A stretch of DNA of 64,000 nt from Pseudoxanthomonas yeongjuensis (GTDB lineage: Bacteria > Pseudomonadota > Gammaproteobacteria > Xanthomonadales > Xanthomonadaceae), in contig NZ_PDWT01000001.1 in the NCBI RefSeq assembly GCF_010093345.1, forward strand, positions 682,001 to 746,000, in the 5' to 3' direction. Position numbers and translations under genes: made by a program. Below, in pieces: positions 7,716 through 18,600 of the stretch; position 1 is the first letter of the stretch, and the number at the start of each line of letters is the position of its first letter. The notes beneath the pieces were generated by a model. It had not been told where the DNA came from. It made no database searches and worked only from the letters and a program-made list of their open reading frames with translations.

Positions 7716-10700
7716 ACATTCGAAAGCGGCGGCGCCGGATCCGCACTGGCGTCCACCCGCACCTTGGCCCGGACCTCCGGGCTCAACCGCTGGACCAGCG
7801 CCGCCTGCACCGCCTGCGCCCGCCGCTGACCCAGTGCCGTGTTGTAGGCGTGCGTCCCGCGCCCGTCGGTATGGCCGACGATCGTCACCACCCCGCCGCC
7901 CGGCCGCTCCAGCACCGCCGCCACCTGGTCCAGCAACGGCTCGAACTCCGGCCGGATCGTCGCCGCGTCCGTGTCGAACAGCACCGTGCCCAGCAACAGC
8001 CCGCCCTCGCCCACGCCCGTCACCAGGGTGTCGGGCGTGTCGACGTCGGCACGCACGCTCACGCTCAGTTGCGCCGCGACCGCCGCCTCCAGCTGTGCCG
8101 CCAGCGCCTCCTGCACCGCTTGTGCACGAGCCAGGGCTAACGCTTCGCCTTCGCCATCAGCCGCGATCACCACCTCGCCCCCCCCGTGCGCACGCACCGT
8201 CGCCGCCATCTGTTCGATCACCGGCACATGCTCCTGCGGGATCCGCGCACTGCCCGGCGCGAACAGCACCGTGCCCAGCTGCAGCTCCTGTATCTCCTTC
8301 ACGCACCGCTTCACGCCCCAGTCGAACCGTACCGGCACGCCTGGCGTGATCCGCCGCAGCAGCGGGTTGTCCGTGGTGAACGCCGCGCCCGCCGGCAACG
8401 TCGCTGGGTCCACCTTCAGGATGAAGTTGCGGCCGCGTTCCCACGGACCGCCCGGGATCCCCGCCAGGTGGTAACGACCATACCGGTCCGTCTCCGCCAT
8501 CAGCCCCTCCACCGATACGATCCGCACCCCCGGGATCCCGCGCTCGTCCGGTGGCGTCTGCTCGCCGTCGCCGTCGCAGTCGTTGAACACCGTGCCGAAC
8601 ACCAGGCTGTCGTCCACCAGCGGGTCGGCCACCACCTCCACCCGCGCCGTGGCGATATTGGAGATCGGCTCGCCCGTCGTCGGCGAGAACGCCTGCGCCT
8701 GGTTCTCATGCACCCCCGGACGCACGCCCGCGCCCACCCGCATCAGGTAGACCAGCGTCGCCGTCTCGCCACCGGCGATGTCCAGCCCGCCGAACCGCAC
8801 CGGACTGAACCCCTCCGCCGTGCCGGCATCGTCCTCGTCGTCCACCACCAGCGAACCGGCCACGTAGGTGAACCCCGCTGCCGGCGTGTCCACGATCGTG
8901 CCGTCGCGCAGCCGGCCGTTGCCCAGGTTCTGCACCGTCAGCGTGTAGCGCACCAGATCGCCAATGTGGGTCTGCCGCACCGCCGCCACCTTCGCGATGC
9001 GAAGGTCAGACGCCGCCACCACGTGTTCGGTCGCACAGCTCACGCAGGTCACCGTGGTCAGGTTGCCGTGGCTGGTGGCCGTCACCGCGTTGCCCACCGT
9101 CGCGCCGGCCTGGTCGTTGATCGTCGCCGGATAGGTGAACGTGTACGTCCCCGCCGGCGTGCCCGCCGGCAGCGTGCAGGTGATCGCCCCGCCGCCCTGC
9201 ACGCAGCCCGACGGCAGCGTGCCGATCGTCAGCCCCGTCTCCGGCGTGTCGGTCAGCACCAGCTCGCCGTTGAGCGCTGCGTTGGCGATGGTCGCCATCA
9301 GGGTGTAGGTGAGCGTCTGACCCACTTCCAGCTCCGTGCCCGCGGCCGGATCGGACGTCTTCACCACCTCGACCACCGCCGCGATCACCGTCACCGGCAC
9401 CGTGCAGGTGCCGGCGCACGTGGGTGGGTTGGCCGGATCGTCGCTGCGGCCGGTCACCGCGTTGTCCACCGTGCCTCCGGCCGGCGCCTGGTTGGTCACC
9501 GTCGCCGTGTACACCCCCGGGTACGTTCCCGGCAGCGTGCCCGCCGGCAGCGTGCAGGTCAGCACGTTGCCGCTGCCACTGCACGTGTACGCACCGGCAT
9601 CGCTCACCGCCCCGAACGCCAGGCCGGTGCCCAGCGTATCGGTCAGGGTCGTCACCGCCGTGGTCTGCGACTGGCTCACCGTCGCCGTCAGCGTGTAGGT
9701 GATCGTGTCGCCCGCCCGCACCGGCCCGGCCGTGTCGGCGACCTTGGCATACGTCACCGCCGGTGGCGCTACCGGCGTGGCGGTCGTGCACGTCCCCGCA
9801 CAGGTCGGCGCCGGCGTGTTTGTGTCACCGCTGGCACCAGTCACCGCGTTGTCGACCGTTCCCGTCGCCTCGGTGTTCACCGTGACCGTGTAGCCCACCG
9901 TGTAGGTGCCCGGCGGCTGGCCGGCCGGTAAGGTGCAGGTCACCGTGTTGCCAGTGTTGCTGCAGGTGAACCCGCCTGCAGCGGTCATTGCGTTGAAGGT
10001 CAGACCCGTTCCCAGCGTGTCGCTCAACACTACGTCGCTTGAACTGGTCGCGTACTCCACCGTCACCGTCAGCGCGTAGGTCAGGACATCGCCCACCGCC
10101 ACCGGGCCGGTCGTGTTCACCGTCTTGCCGTAGGCCACCCGCGCCCGCGCGCCCACCGTCACGCTGTCCGTCGCCGGCGCCAGCGTGCCGCTGGCCGGCG
10201 TGCCCGTCGCGCTCGCGTTGTTGGTCACCGAGCCCGCGCCCAGGTCCGCCTGCGTGATGGCGTAACTCGCCGTGCACGTCGTGCTCGCCCCCGGCGCCAG
10301 CGTCGTCGCCGGACACGTCACTGTCGCGATCTTGTCGTCGCTCACCACCAGCGCCGTGATCGTCACGTTGCCGGCGTTGGTCACTACGTACGTGTAGCCG
10401 ACCACGTCGCCCACCGCCGTGTACGGCACGCCGCTCACCGCCGTCTTGTCCAGCGTCAACGACGGCGTCGTCGTCGCCGTGACCGTCACTGTGTCCATCG
10501 CCAGCGTCAGCGTGCCCTGCGCCGGCGTACCCGTCGCACTGGCGTTGTTGGTCACCGAGCCGGCATCCAGATCCGCCTGCGTCACCGTATAGCTGGCCGT
10601 GCAGGTCGTGCTCGCCCCCGGCGCCAGACTCGTCACCGGACAGGTCACCGTCGCGATCCGGTCGTCGCTCACCGTCAGCGCGGCGATCGTCACGTTGCCG

Positions 10701-13700
10701 GTGTTGGCCACCTCGTAGGTGTAGCCGACCACGTCGCCCACCGCGTCGTACGGGGTCCCGCTCGCCGCCGCCTTGTCCAGCGTCAGCGCCGGCGTCGCCG
10801 TCGCCGCGACCGTCACCGTGTCGGTAGCCGGCGTCAGCGTGCCCTGCGTCGGCGTGCCCGTCGCACTGGCGTGGTTGGTCACCGAACCGGCATCCAGATC
10901 CGCCTGCGTCACCGTATAGCTGGCCGTGCAGGTCGTGCTCGCCCCCGGCGCCAGACTCGTCGCCGGACACGCCACCGCCGCGATCTTGTCGTCGCTCACC
11001 GCCAGGCTGTTGATCGTCACATTGCCCGTGTTGGTCACCACGTACTGGTAACCCACCACATCGCCCACCGCGTCGTACGGCGCTCCGCTTGCCGCCGTCT
11101 TGTCCAGCGTCAGCGATGGCGAGGCATCGGCATCCACCGTCTCGGTATCCGTCACCGACGTCAGCGTCGGCGGCGAACCCGACGCCGTCGCCCGGTTCGT
11201 CACCGAACCCGCATCCAGGTCCGCCTGCGTGATCGTGTAGCTCGCCGTGCACGTCGTGCTCGCCCCCGGCGCCAGACTCGTCGCCGGACACATCACCGTC
11301 GCGATCCGGTCGTCGTCCACCACCAGTTCGTTGATCGTCACGTTGCCGGTGTTGGTCACCACGTAGGTGTAGCCGACCACGTCGCCCACGCTGTCGTACG
11401 GCACGCCGCTCACCGCCGTCTTCACCAGCGTCAACGCCGGCGCCGAAGTCGCCGCGACCGTCTCCACGTCCCGGCCCGGCACCAGCGTGCCGCTGGCCGG
11501 CGTGCCGGTCGCGATCGCAGTGTTCGTCACCGACCCCGCGTCCAGGTCCGCCTGCGTCACCGGGTAGCTGCCCGTGCACGTCGTGCTCGCCCCCGGCGCC
11601 AGACTCGTCACCGGGCAGCTTACCGTCGCGATCTTGTCGTCCGTCACCGTGATCGCGTTGATCGTGATCGCGCTCGGGTTGGTCACCACGTAGGTATAGT
11701 CGATCGTGTCGCCCACCGCGTCGTACGGAGCGCCCGCCACCGCGGTCTTCACCAGCGTCAGCGACGGTGTCGCACTGGAGGTCGCCGTCGCGCTGTCCGT
11801 CGCCGGCGCCAGCGTGCCGCTGGCCGGTGTCCCCGTCGCACTCGCGTTGTTGGTCACCCGCCCCGCGTCCAGGTCCGCCTGCACGATCGTGTAGCTGCCT
11901 GTGCAGGTCGTGCTCGCCCCCGGCGCCAGGCTCGTCACCGGACAGGTCACCGTCGCGATCTTGTCGTCGCTCACCGCCAGCGCATCGATCGTCACGTTGC
12001 CGGTGTTGCTCACCTCATACGTATAGCCGACCGTGTCGCCGACCACTGTGTAGGGGTTGCCCGAGGCCACCCGCTTCACCAGCGTCAGCGACGGACTGGC
12101 CACCGCCGTCGCCACCGCGCTGTCCGTCGCTGGCGTCAGCGTCCCCTGCCGCGGCGTGCCGGTCGCGCTCGCGTTGTTCGTCACCGACCCCGCGTCCAGG
12201 TCCGCCTGGGTGATGGTGTAGTTGCCCGAGCACGTCGTGCTCGCGCCCGGCGCCAGGCTCGTCGCCGGACACGTCACCGTCGCGATCCTGTCGTCGGTCA
12301 CTGTCAGCGCATCGATCGTGATGCCGCCGGTGTTGGTGACCACGTAGCGGTAACTGACTAGGTCGCCCACTTCGTTGTACGGACTGCCCAGCGCGACGCT
12401 CTTGTCCAGCGTCAACGCCGGCGTCGCCGCGCTGTTGACCGTGGCACTGTCGGTGGCCGGCGCCAGCGTGCCGCGCGTGGGCGCGCCCGTCGCGATCGCG
12501 TTGTTGGTCACCGATCCCGCGTCCAGGTCCGCCTGCGCCACCGTGTAGCTCGCCGTGCACGTCGTGCCCGCCCCCGGCGCCAGTGTCGTCACCGGACACG
12601 TCACCGTCGCGATCTTGTCGTCGCCCACCGCCAGCGCGGTGACCGTCACGTTGCCCGTGTTGGTTACTACATACCGGTAGTTCACTACCGCGCCCACCGC
12701 GCTGTACGGTGCACCCGATACCGCCGTCTTCACCAGCGTCAGCGCCGGCTGCGCATTGGCGGTCACCGTCTCGCTGTCCGTCGCCGGCGTCAGCGCCCCC
12801 TGCGTCGGCGTACCGCTCGCGCTCGCGTTGTTGGTCACCGAGCCCGCATCCAGGTCAGACTGGACGATCGTGTACGTCGCCGTGCACGTCGTGCTCGCCC
12901 CGGGCGCCAACGTCGTTACCGGACAGCTCACCGTCGCGATCTTGTCGTCCGTCACCGCCAACGCATTGATCCTCACGTTGCCCGTGTTGCTCACCACGTA
13001 CCGGTAGCCGACGACGTCGCCCACGCCGTCGTACGGGCTACCCGACGTCACCGTCTTGACCAGCGTCAACTGCGGACTGCCCGTCGCCACGGCCGTCGCA
13101 TCGTCCGTGGCCGGCGCCAGCGTGCCGCGTGCCGGCGTACCGGTGGCCGAGGCGTGGTTGACCACCGTGCCGGCATCCAGGTCCGCCTGGGTGATCGCGT
13201 AGCTCGCCGTGCACGTCGTGCTCGCCCCCGGCGCCAGACTCGTCACCGGACACGTCACCGTCGCGATCCGGTCGTCCGTCACCACCAGCGCATTGATCGT
13301 CACGTTGCCGGTGTTGGTCACCACGTAGCGGTAGTCGACGACGTCGCCCACGCTGTCGTACGGGCTGCCTGACGTCACCGTCTTGGCCAGCGTCAGCGCC
13401 GGCGCCGCCGCTGGCGCCGTGATCGTCACCTGGTCCCGCGGGACGCTCAGCGTCCCGTTGGCCGGCGTGCCGTTCGCGGTCGCCACGTTGGTCACCGACC
13501 CCGCGTCCAGGTCCGCCTGCGTTACCGTATAACTGCCCGTGCAGGTCATGCTGGCCCCGGCCGCCAGCGTGCTCGCCGGACAACTCACCGTCGCGATCCG
13601 GTCGTCCGAGACCGCGATGCCGCTGATGCCCACGTTGCCCGTGTTGGTCACCACGTAGGTGTAGTCCACCTCCTGGCCCACCGTCGCATAGGTCGCGCCC

Positions 13701-15604
13701 GACTCCTGCTTGTCCAGCGTCCACGCCGGCACGCCCAGCGAGATCACCGCATCGTCGGTCGCCGTCAGCGTCTGGTTGCTCGGGTTGCGCGCCGTCGCCC
13801 GCACGATGTTGGTCACGATCGTCGCGTCCACGTCGGCCTGCGTCACCGTGTAGGTCCCGGTGCAGGTCACGCTCGCGCCCACCGCCAGCGAGGTGATCCC
13901 GCCGCAGCTGACCGTGGCGATCCGGTTGTCCGTCACCGCCAGGGTGGTCAGCGCCGTGCTGCCGGTGTTGGTCACCACATAGCTATAGGTGGCCGTATCC
14001 CCCACGCTGTCGTAGAACGACCCGCTGGTCACGCTCTTGACCACGCGCAGTCCCGACGGCGCGGTGGTCGCCCGGTTGGTGAGCGTGCAGCTGATGTTGT
14101 CCCCGGCTGCGATGGTCACGCTGAAGTCGCTGCCCGCACCGCTGGGCAATACCGTGGTCGACTGCGGCGTGGTGTTGGTGCAGCTGATCGACGGCGCATA
14201 CGCGCTCAGCGCCGAAGTGCTGCCCGCCGCCATGATCTCCCGCACGGTATAGCTGGTCCCCGCCGCCGCCGGCGCCACCTGGATGCTGCCGTTGCCGACC
14301 GTGCTGCCCGTGCCCGTCGTGGTCGTCTGCACGCCGTTGGTGCCGACGATCCGCAGGGTGAACTGATCGCTCACCGCAACCCGGGCCGAGGCCAGCGCCT
14401 TGTTCAATTGCAGCCGCGGCAGCACCGGCTCGGCCTCGTTGATCGTCGTGGTCGCCGCCGTCTGCGGCGTCCCGCCGCAGGTCCGCATCGAGGCTACGTT
14501 GTAGGGATCGGCCGTGGTCGTCGGATCCAGATCGAAGGTGATGGTCTCCCCGGGATCGCCGAGACCATCGTCCACCAGCGTCACCGGCAGGTCGAACAGG
14601 GTGTCGTCGTACGCGCCCGCCGGGATGAACACGTCGAAGCTGGCACTGTTGCCCGGGGTGAGGTAGTCCACCCCCAGCGTCGCCGTCCCGCCCGTGATCC
14701 GCACCCGCACATTCATGCCCCCCGCCGGCACCGTGCCGGCCACGCGCAGCTGCGGCACGTTCACCGCCGGCTTGTCCTCCGTCTGCAGGTACGAGGTCTG
14801 CGCAAACTCCACGAAGGGGCGAAGGGTGACTTGGATGTTGTCGAGCGCGTTGCCTGAGTTGACCCCCCCGACACTTGAAATCGCTTCAAATCCGATATTG
14901 ACCGCGCCCGTGGCCCCGGCATAGGTGTATTGGCCAGCATAGTCGGCCCAGCCATAGCCATTCGGGGCCATAGTTCCCGTGCGACTGCCAGTCCCTTGCA
15001 ACACAGTGATATTGGCGACGCTGGCATTTCGCGATGTGGCAAAGCGCGCCACGCCGTTTCCCGTGCCAAAGCTCAACTCCATCACGTCCGCGACCGTGTT
15101 GCTGGCCCCACCATGGTGGCTGAGGCTCCAACCCACCGTCTCGCCCGTTACGAGGCATATATTCTGGAAAAGTCGCGACGCCTCTACCGAATTGAGCTCC
15201 GCGACCTGCTCGCCCGCACGTGGCACAACTGGAGGTTGCCAGAGAGTACCAAAGGCAAACCCCCGCGCCATGATGTCTACGGGTCGTCCGGTCGTCGTTG
15301 CTCCGGGAATCGGAACGCCTGTGCACGTGGTAGTGGCGTTATTGCCACGGACGCTATGGGTTGTCTGCCACCCGGGGATCACTCCGATAGAGAGTTGTCG
15401 GGTGCAACCCGTTCCAAGAACCGGCTGTTCGAAGCCAAGATTGATCATCGTGCGCTGCACCTGCGCCACCGCCGGCGCCGCCAGCGCCAGGGACGCCAGC
15501 CCCACGACCAACACGCACAGGCCTCGCGCCCACGCAACGAGCCGCATCAACGCCGACATGGAATCCCTCTTGGACGCAACCCGCATACGATTCTCCCCGC
15601 TCAT
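7694..15604 (-). CDS. Giant secreted DUF11/SdrD-like repeat protein with OmpA-like C-terminus
   Basis: About 2635 aa. The ATG at 15604 is chosen over one nine codons upstream because AAGGGG sits 7 bases before it. Signal peptide: hydrophobic core LCVLVVGLASLALA with cleavage after AVAQ (about residue 48). A Calx-beta-like region lies near 285-390. Twelve tandem 109-aa repeats fill about 515-1818 (bearing YVVTNTGNV, DDKIATVTCP, LAPGASTTCT and QADLDAGSVTN). Three or four DUF11-type units follow, then an SdrD B-like unit (FGTVFNDCDGDGEQ, near 2335) and two OmpA-like units. The second OmpA-like unit is canonical (GHTDGRGTHAYNTALGQRRA, near 2575) and should bind peptidoglycan. The protein is thus probably a long periplasmic or surface filament anchored to the wall. 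It is the second gene of an operon, 48 bp behind the barrel gene. Confidence 0.88.
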   Translation of the reverse strand: MSGENRMRVASKRDSMSALMRLVAWARGLCVLVVGLASLALAAPAVAQVQRTMINLGFEQPVLGTGCTRQLSIGVIPGWQTTHSVRGNNATTTCTGVPIPGATTTGRPVDIMARGFAFGTLWQPPVVPRAGEQVAELNSVEASRLFQNICLVTGETVGWSLSHHGGASNTVADVMELSFGTGNGVARFATSRNASVANITVLQGTGSRTGTMAPNGYGWADYAGQYTYAGATGAVNIGFEAISSVGGVNSGNALDNIQVTLRPFVEFAQTSYLQTEDKPAVNVPQLRVAGTVPAGGMNVRVRITGGTATLGVDYLTPGNSASFDVFIPAGAYDDTLFDLPVTLVDDGLGDPGETITFDLDPTTTADPYNVASMRTCGGTPQTAATTTINEAEPVLPRLQLNKALASARVAVSDQFTLRIVGTNGVQTTTTGTGSTVGNGSIQVAPAAAGTSYTVREIMAAGSTSALSAYAPSISCTNTTPQSTTVLPSGAGSDFSVTIAAGDNISCTLTNRATTAPSGLRVVKSVTSGSFYDSVGDTATYSYVVTNTGSTALTTLAVTDNRIATVSCGGITSLAVGASVTCTGTYTVTQADVDATIVTNIVRATARNPSNQTLTATDDAVISLGVPAWTLDKQESGATYATVGQEVDYTYVVTNTGNVGISGIAVSDDRIATVSCPASTLAAGASMTCTGSYTVTQADLDAGSVTNVATANGTPANGTLSVPRDQVTITAPAAAPALTLAKTVTSGSPYDSVGDVVDYRYVVTNTGNVTINALVVTDDRIATVTCPVTSLAPGASTTCTASYAITQADLDAGTVVNHASATGTPARGTLAPATDDATAVATGSPQLTLVKTVTSGSPYDGVGDVVGYRYVVSNTGNVRINALAVTDDKIATVSCPVTTLAPGASTTCTATYTIVQSDLDAGSVTNNASASGTPTQGALTPATDSETVTANAQPALTLVKTAVSGAPYSAVGAVVNYRYVVTNTGNVTVTALAVGDDKIATVTCPVTTLAPGAGTTCTASYTVAQADLDAGSVTNNAIATGAPTRGTLAPATDSATVNSAATPALTLDKSVALGSPYNEVGDLVSYRYVVTNTGGITIDALTVTDDRIATVTCPATSLAPGASTTCSGNYTITQADLDAGSVTNNASATGTPRQGTLTPATDSAVATAVASPSLTLVKRVASGNPYTVVGDTVGYTYEVSNTGNVTIDALAVSDDKIATVTCPVTSLAPGASTTCTGSYTIVQADLDAGRVTNNASATGTPASGTLAPATDSATATSSATPSLTLVKTAVAGAPYDAVGDTIDYTYVVTNPSAITINAITVTDDKIATVSCPVTSLAPGASTTCTGSYPVTQADLDAGSVTNTAIATGTPASGTLVPGRDVETVAATSAPALTLVKTAVSGVPYDSVGDVVGYTYVVTNTGNVTINELVVDDDRIATVMCPATSLAPGASTTCTASYTITQADLDAGSVTNRATASGSPPTLTSVTDTETVDADASPSLTLDKTAASGAPYDAVGDVVGYQYVVTNTGNVTINSLAVSDDKIAAVACPATSLAPGASTTCTASYTVTQADLDAGSVTNHASATGTPTQGTLTPATDTVTVAATATPALTLDKAAASGTPYDAVGDVVGYTYEVANTGNVTIAALTVSDDRIATVTCPVTSLAPGASTTCTASYTVTQADLDAGSVTNNASATGTPAQGTLTLAMDTVTVTATTTPSLTLDKTAVSGVPYTAVGDVVGYTYVVTNAGNVTITALVVSDDKIATVTCPATTLAPGASTTCTASYAITQADLGAGSVTNNASATGTPASGTLAPATDSVTVGARARVAYGKTVNTTGPVAVGDVLTYALTVTVEYATSSSDVVLSDTLGTGLTFNAMTAAGGFTCSNTGNTVTCTLPAGQPPGTYTVGYTVTVNTEATGTVDNAVTGASGDTNTPAPTCAGTCTTATPVAPPAVTYAKVADTAGPVRAGDTITYTLTATVSQSQTTAVTTLTDTLGTGLAFGAVSDAGAYTCSGSGNVLTCTLPAGTLPGTYPGVYTATVTNQAPAGGTVDNAVTGRSDDPANPPTCAGTCTVPVTVIAAVVEVVKTSDPAAGTELEVGQTLTYTLMATIANAALNGELVLTDTPETGLTIGTLPSGCVQGGGAITCTLPAGTPAGTYTFTYPATINDQAGATVGNAVTATSHGNLTTVTCVSCATEHVVAASDLRIAKVAAVRQTHIGDLVRYTLTVQNLGNGRLRDGTIVDTPAAGFTYVAGSLVVDDEDDAGTAEGFSPVRFGGLDIAGGETATLVYLMRVGAGVRPGVHENQAQAFSPTTGEPISNIATARVEVVADPLVDDSLVFGTVFNDCDGDGEQTPPDERGIPGVRIVSVEGLMAETDRYGRYHLAGIPGGPWERGRNFILKVDPATLPAGAAFTTDNPLLRRITPGVPVRFDWGVKRCVKEIQELQLGTVLFAPGSARIPQEHVPVIEQMAATVRAHGGGEVVIAADGEGEALALARAQAVQEALAAQLEAAVAAQLSVSVRADVDTPDTLVTGVGEGGLLLGTVLFDTDAATIRPEFEPLLDQVAAVLERPGGGVVTIVGHTDGRGTHAYNTALGQRRAQAVQAALVQRLSPEVRAKVRVDASADPAPPLSNVPAGPAP
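10150..14062 (-). repeat. Twelve tandem ~327-bp repeats within the giant gene
   Basis: Period about 327 bp (109 codons), 12 copies, tandem and in frame. Many segments are nearly identical at DNA level, for example the block for LAPGASTTCTASYT and that for ADLDAGSVTNNASATGTP. The first and second copies (high-coordinate end) are the most divergent, the later ones most alike. This pattern fits recent unequal exchange or gene conversion. Copy number is likely variable between strains, and the array is a likely assembly trap. Confidence 0.9.
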
Positions 15605-15652
15605 TTCTTTTCCCCTTGCCCGCAGGCGCACGACACCGCTTGTGTACCCACG

Positions 15653-18600
15653 TCAATAACGGCCCGTAAGGTTCAGGAACCAGCCGCGCTGTCTGTAATC
15701 GAAGTCCGTCAGGTCATCGCTGAAGTCGGTGAAGTTGTAGCCGACGCCGATGCGGAAGTTGCGGCCGATGTCGCGATCCAGCCCGACCAGGAAGCCGCGC
15801 CTGGTGCCGCCGTCGTCCACCGCCAGCCATCGGTACTCGGCCAACGCATGCCATTGCGTGCGCAATTCGTAGCGTGCCTGCAGCGCTGCGAAGGTCGTGG
15901 CGGAATCGAACCATTCGCCTTCGCCGCGCCCCATCCGCACTTCGCCTTCGCGGCGCGCCAGCTTGGCGGCGTATTCCCAATGCTGTCCCGGCTTGAATAC
16001 GCCCTCGAACGACAGTACGTGCGAACGCTGGTCGACCTGCGCGCCGCCGTCCTGTCCCAGCGTCGCCAGGTCGTACAGGTACGTATATCGGCCGAACAAG
16101 CCCCAGCGCGTGCTGTCCCATGGCCGGTACGCGAAGCCGAAGTTGCCTTCGATGAATTTCGCCCCTGCCTGCGGATCGAGCCGGTCGTCGGTGTCCGAGT
16201 AGTTCAGGCGCGCCGCGATGCGCCAGCTTTCGTTGATCTTGTGCGTCAGACGGTTGGTGCTGACCCACTGCTCGCGCTGCTCCGCACCGGTGTCGCGGCG
16301 CCACTCCAACTGGCTGCGCCACTCGGTATCCGACGAGGTGTGGCCGCCGCTCACGCTCACCGCGCGCCGATCCACCACGCCGGTACTGGATTCGAGTTCG
16401 CCCGAGTTGAGGGTGAAGCCCAGGTTCCAGCCCTGCCCCGGGTAGAAGTCCATGCCATAGGTGTGGACCAGGCCACTCTGTGCCGGCTCCTTCAGGAACT
16501 GGCTTTCGCTGTACATCGTGGCCTGGTTGGACAGGCGCCAGCGCTGGCCCAGCGTCCAGCCGCCCCGCGGATCGGGATCGAACAGCGAGCGATGCGTGCT
16601 GTCGGTCGAGTAGGTGTAGGCACCGTACAGTGTGTAGTCGGGGCTGAGCCTGTACTCGGCGTTGACCTGCGCCGCGTCGCCGCGGTCGCCGGTGGTCACT
16701 TCGGCGCCTACCGTGGACTGGCTGCCGAACAGGTACTTGCCGCCCAGCGTCAGCGCGTCGTTGTCGTCGTATCGGCCGTGGTCGTCGTCCAGGGTGAACT
16801 GCGCCAGGCCGTAAAGATCCAGCGACGTACCGACCCGTTGCGCGTACTTCAAGGCGCCCAGCAGGCCTGCCGCGTCCGCCACGCTGCTGTCTTGCACCCG
16901 GCGTATCTCGGCGCTGAAGGTCCGCGCATCATCGATGCGCCACTCCAGTGTGCCTTGCACCTGGGTGAGCGCGTCGCTGCCGCTCTCGGCCTTGCTATAG
17001 CGCGCATATACACCCAGCTGCGGGGTGAAGTGGCCCAGCACTTCGGCCCCGTATTCGGTGGTAGCGCGGCCCGACGCGTAGCGGCTCTGTGAGTAGCCTT
17101 CGCCGACCTCTCGCCACCAGGCGCCCGCCGCCCAGTCCATGTCGGTCCAGCCCAATTCCTTGAAATTGGCCCGCGCCTCCACCAGTTTGGCCTCGCCTTC
17201 GCGCGGACCCTGCGCGTCGAGCCGGGTGAAACTGAAACCGCCGTTGTCGGAGAAGAACACCGGTGAGGTGGACGATTCGGTCTGCACGTACTCGGCCTTG
17301 ACGTAGGTGCCCTTCCCCGCTTGCAGGGTCAGGTCGCCGCCCATGATCGTGTAGTCCTCGCCTGCGCGCTTCTCGTCCACGTAGGTCAGGCCAACGCCGA
17401 CGTGATCGCCGAACCACTGTCGGGCGCGACCGCCCGCGGTGATCTGGTCGTTGTCGAAGTCGGAAGGTACCCACTCGTAGTCCACTACCAGGCGCTGTTC
17501 GAAACCATTCAATGGCGTGTCGCGCGTCAGGGTCGGCGAATTCTCGCGCGTGATTTGCGCCAGCGGCCGCGTCAGCAGCAACCGGCCCTGCAATTCGTCG
17601 ATCTCGTAATCGGCGCCCCGTTGCAGCGGGATGCGCCGCTCCACCCGGCCCGTGGTCAGGTCGCGCACTTCCAGCACCACCGTGTCCGAACCCGGCAGCA
17701 GGTCGGTATGCCGCAGGTAGTACAGGCTGCCGCCGGTGCCCAGGAACTCGACGTGGCCCGGCGCCGTCTGCGCCTCCGAGCCGAACAATCGCAGTTCCTG
17801 CTTCGGGGCGCCCCACGGATTGGTCTCGGGCGAGCGCCAGCTCAGTGCCGCGCCATACAGGGAACGCACGTACTGCGCGTACTCGTTGCCGGTCAGGCCG
17901 GTCGCGTAGTTGCCCCACAGCGCCTGGTTCTTGTCCCAGTCCACCCGAAGGTAGAAGCGCCCCATGGTGTCCACATCGCGCCAGACGCTGGAATCGTCGC
18001 CGTAGACCGGGTAATAGAGGTCCGGATCCAGGCGCCGGAACACGTCCTGCGGATCGGCCCGGGTAAAGCCGTCGAACAGACGCTCCAGGTCGCGCTCGGT
18101 CGTGTCCGCCTGAGCCGTCACCAGGTACTTCCCGCCCAATTTGGCCTTGCCGTAGAACGCCAACCGACCATCGCTGATCAGGTCGTCCTGGTAGCGGCTG
18201 TCGTTGGCGAAGGCGGCATCCGAACCGCTGACATGGTTCTTCGACAGCGTCACGTCGGCCAGCCCGACCGCGAAGAAGTAGCGGCCGGTCACATCGATCT
18301 CCTCCAGATGACGCTCTTCTTCCTTGCCATCCGTGCCACCTCCCTTGGCCACGATCTCGAACGGATGCCTGCCCACCGGCACCAGATACTCGGCCGCGAA
18401 CTTGCGCTCCATATCCACCGGATAGTCGTCGCCGTTGATCGTCAGGGACATGCCCTGCGGCACATCGCGTCCCTGGATCCGGATGCGTGAGCCGTAGATC
18501 GGGATGTTCTGCAGGCGCAGACCGTTACCGGCAAAGGCGTTGTCGACCAGACTGCGCTGCAAGGCCTCGTCGATGCTCAGGTCCGTGCCGTCCTGCGCCT

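Noticed and set aside
8186..12361. Long open frames on both strands (for example 8186-9931 plus, 9825-11579 minus, 10871-12361 plus) inside the giant repeat gene
   Set aside because: They are shadow frames of GC-rich repeats: Arg/His- or Gly/Asp-rich translations without domains or start sites, repeating with the 327-bp period.
10150..14062. CRISPR-like regular repetition
   Set aside because: Period of 327 bp, no short repeats with unique spacers, continuous coding frame and no cas genes.
14930..18490. Plus-strand frames 14930-17092 and 17321-18490
   Set aside because: Antisense to the barrel gene, Arg/Ala/Val-rich with no family features; the barrel frame explains this DNA.
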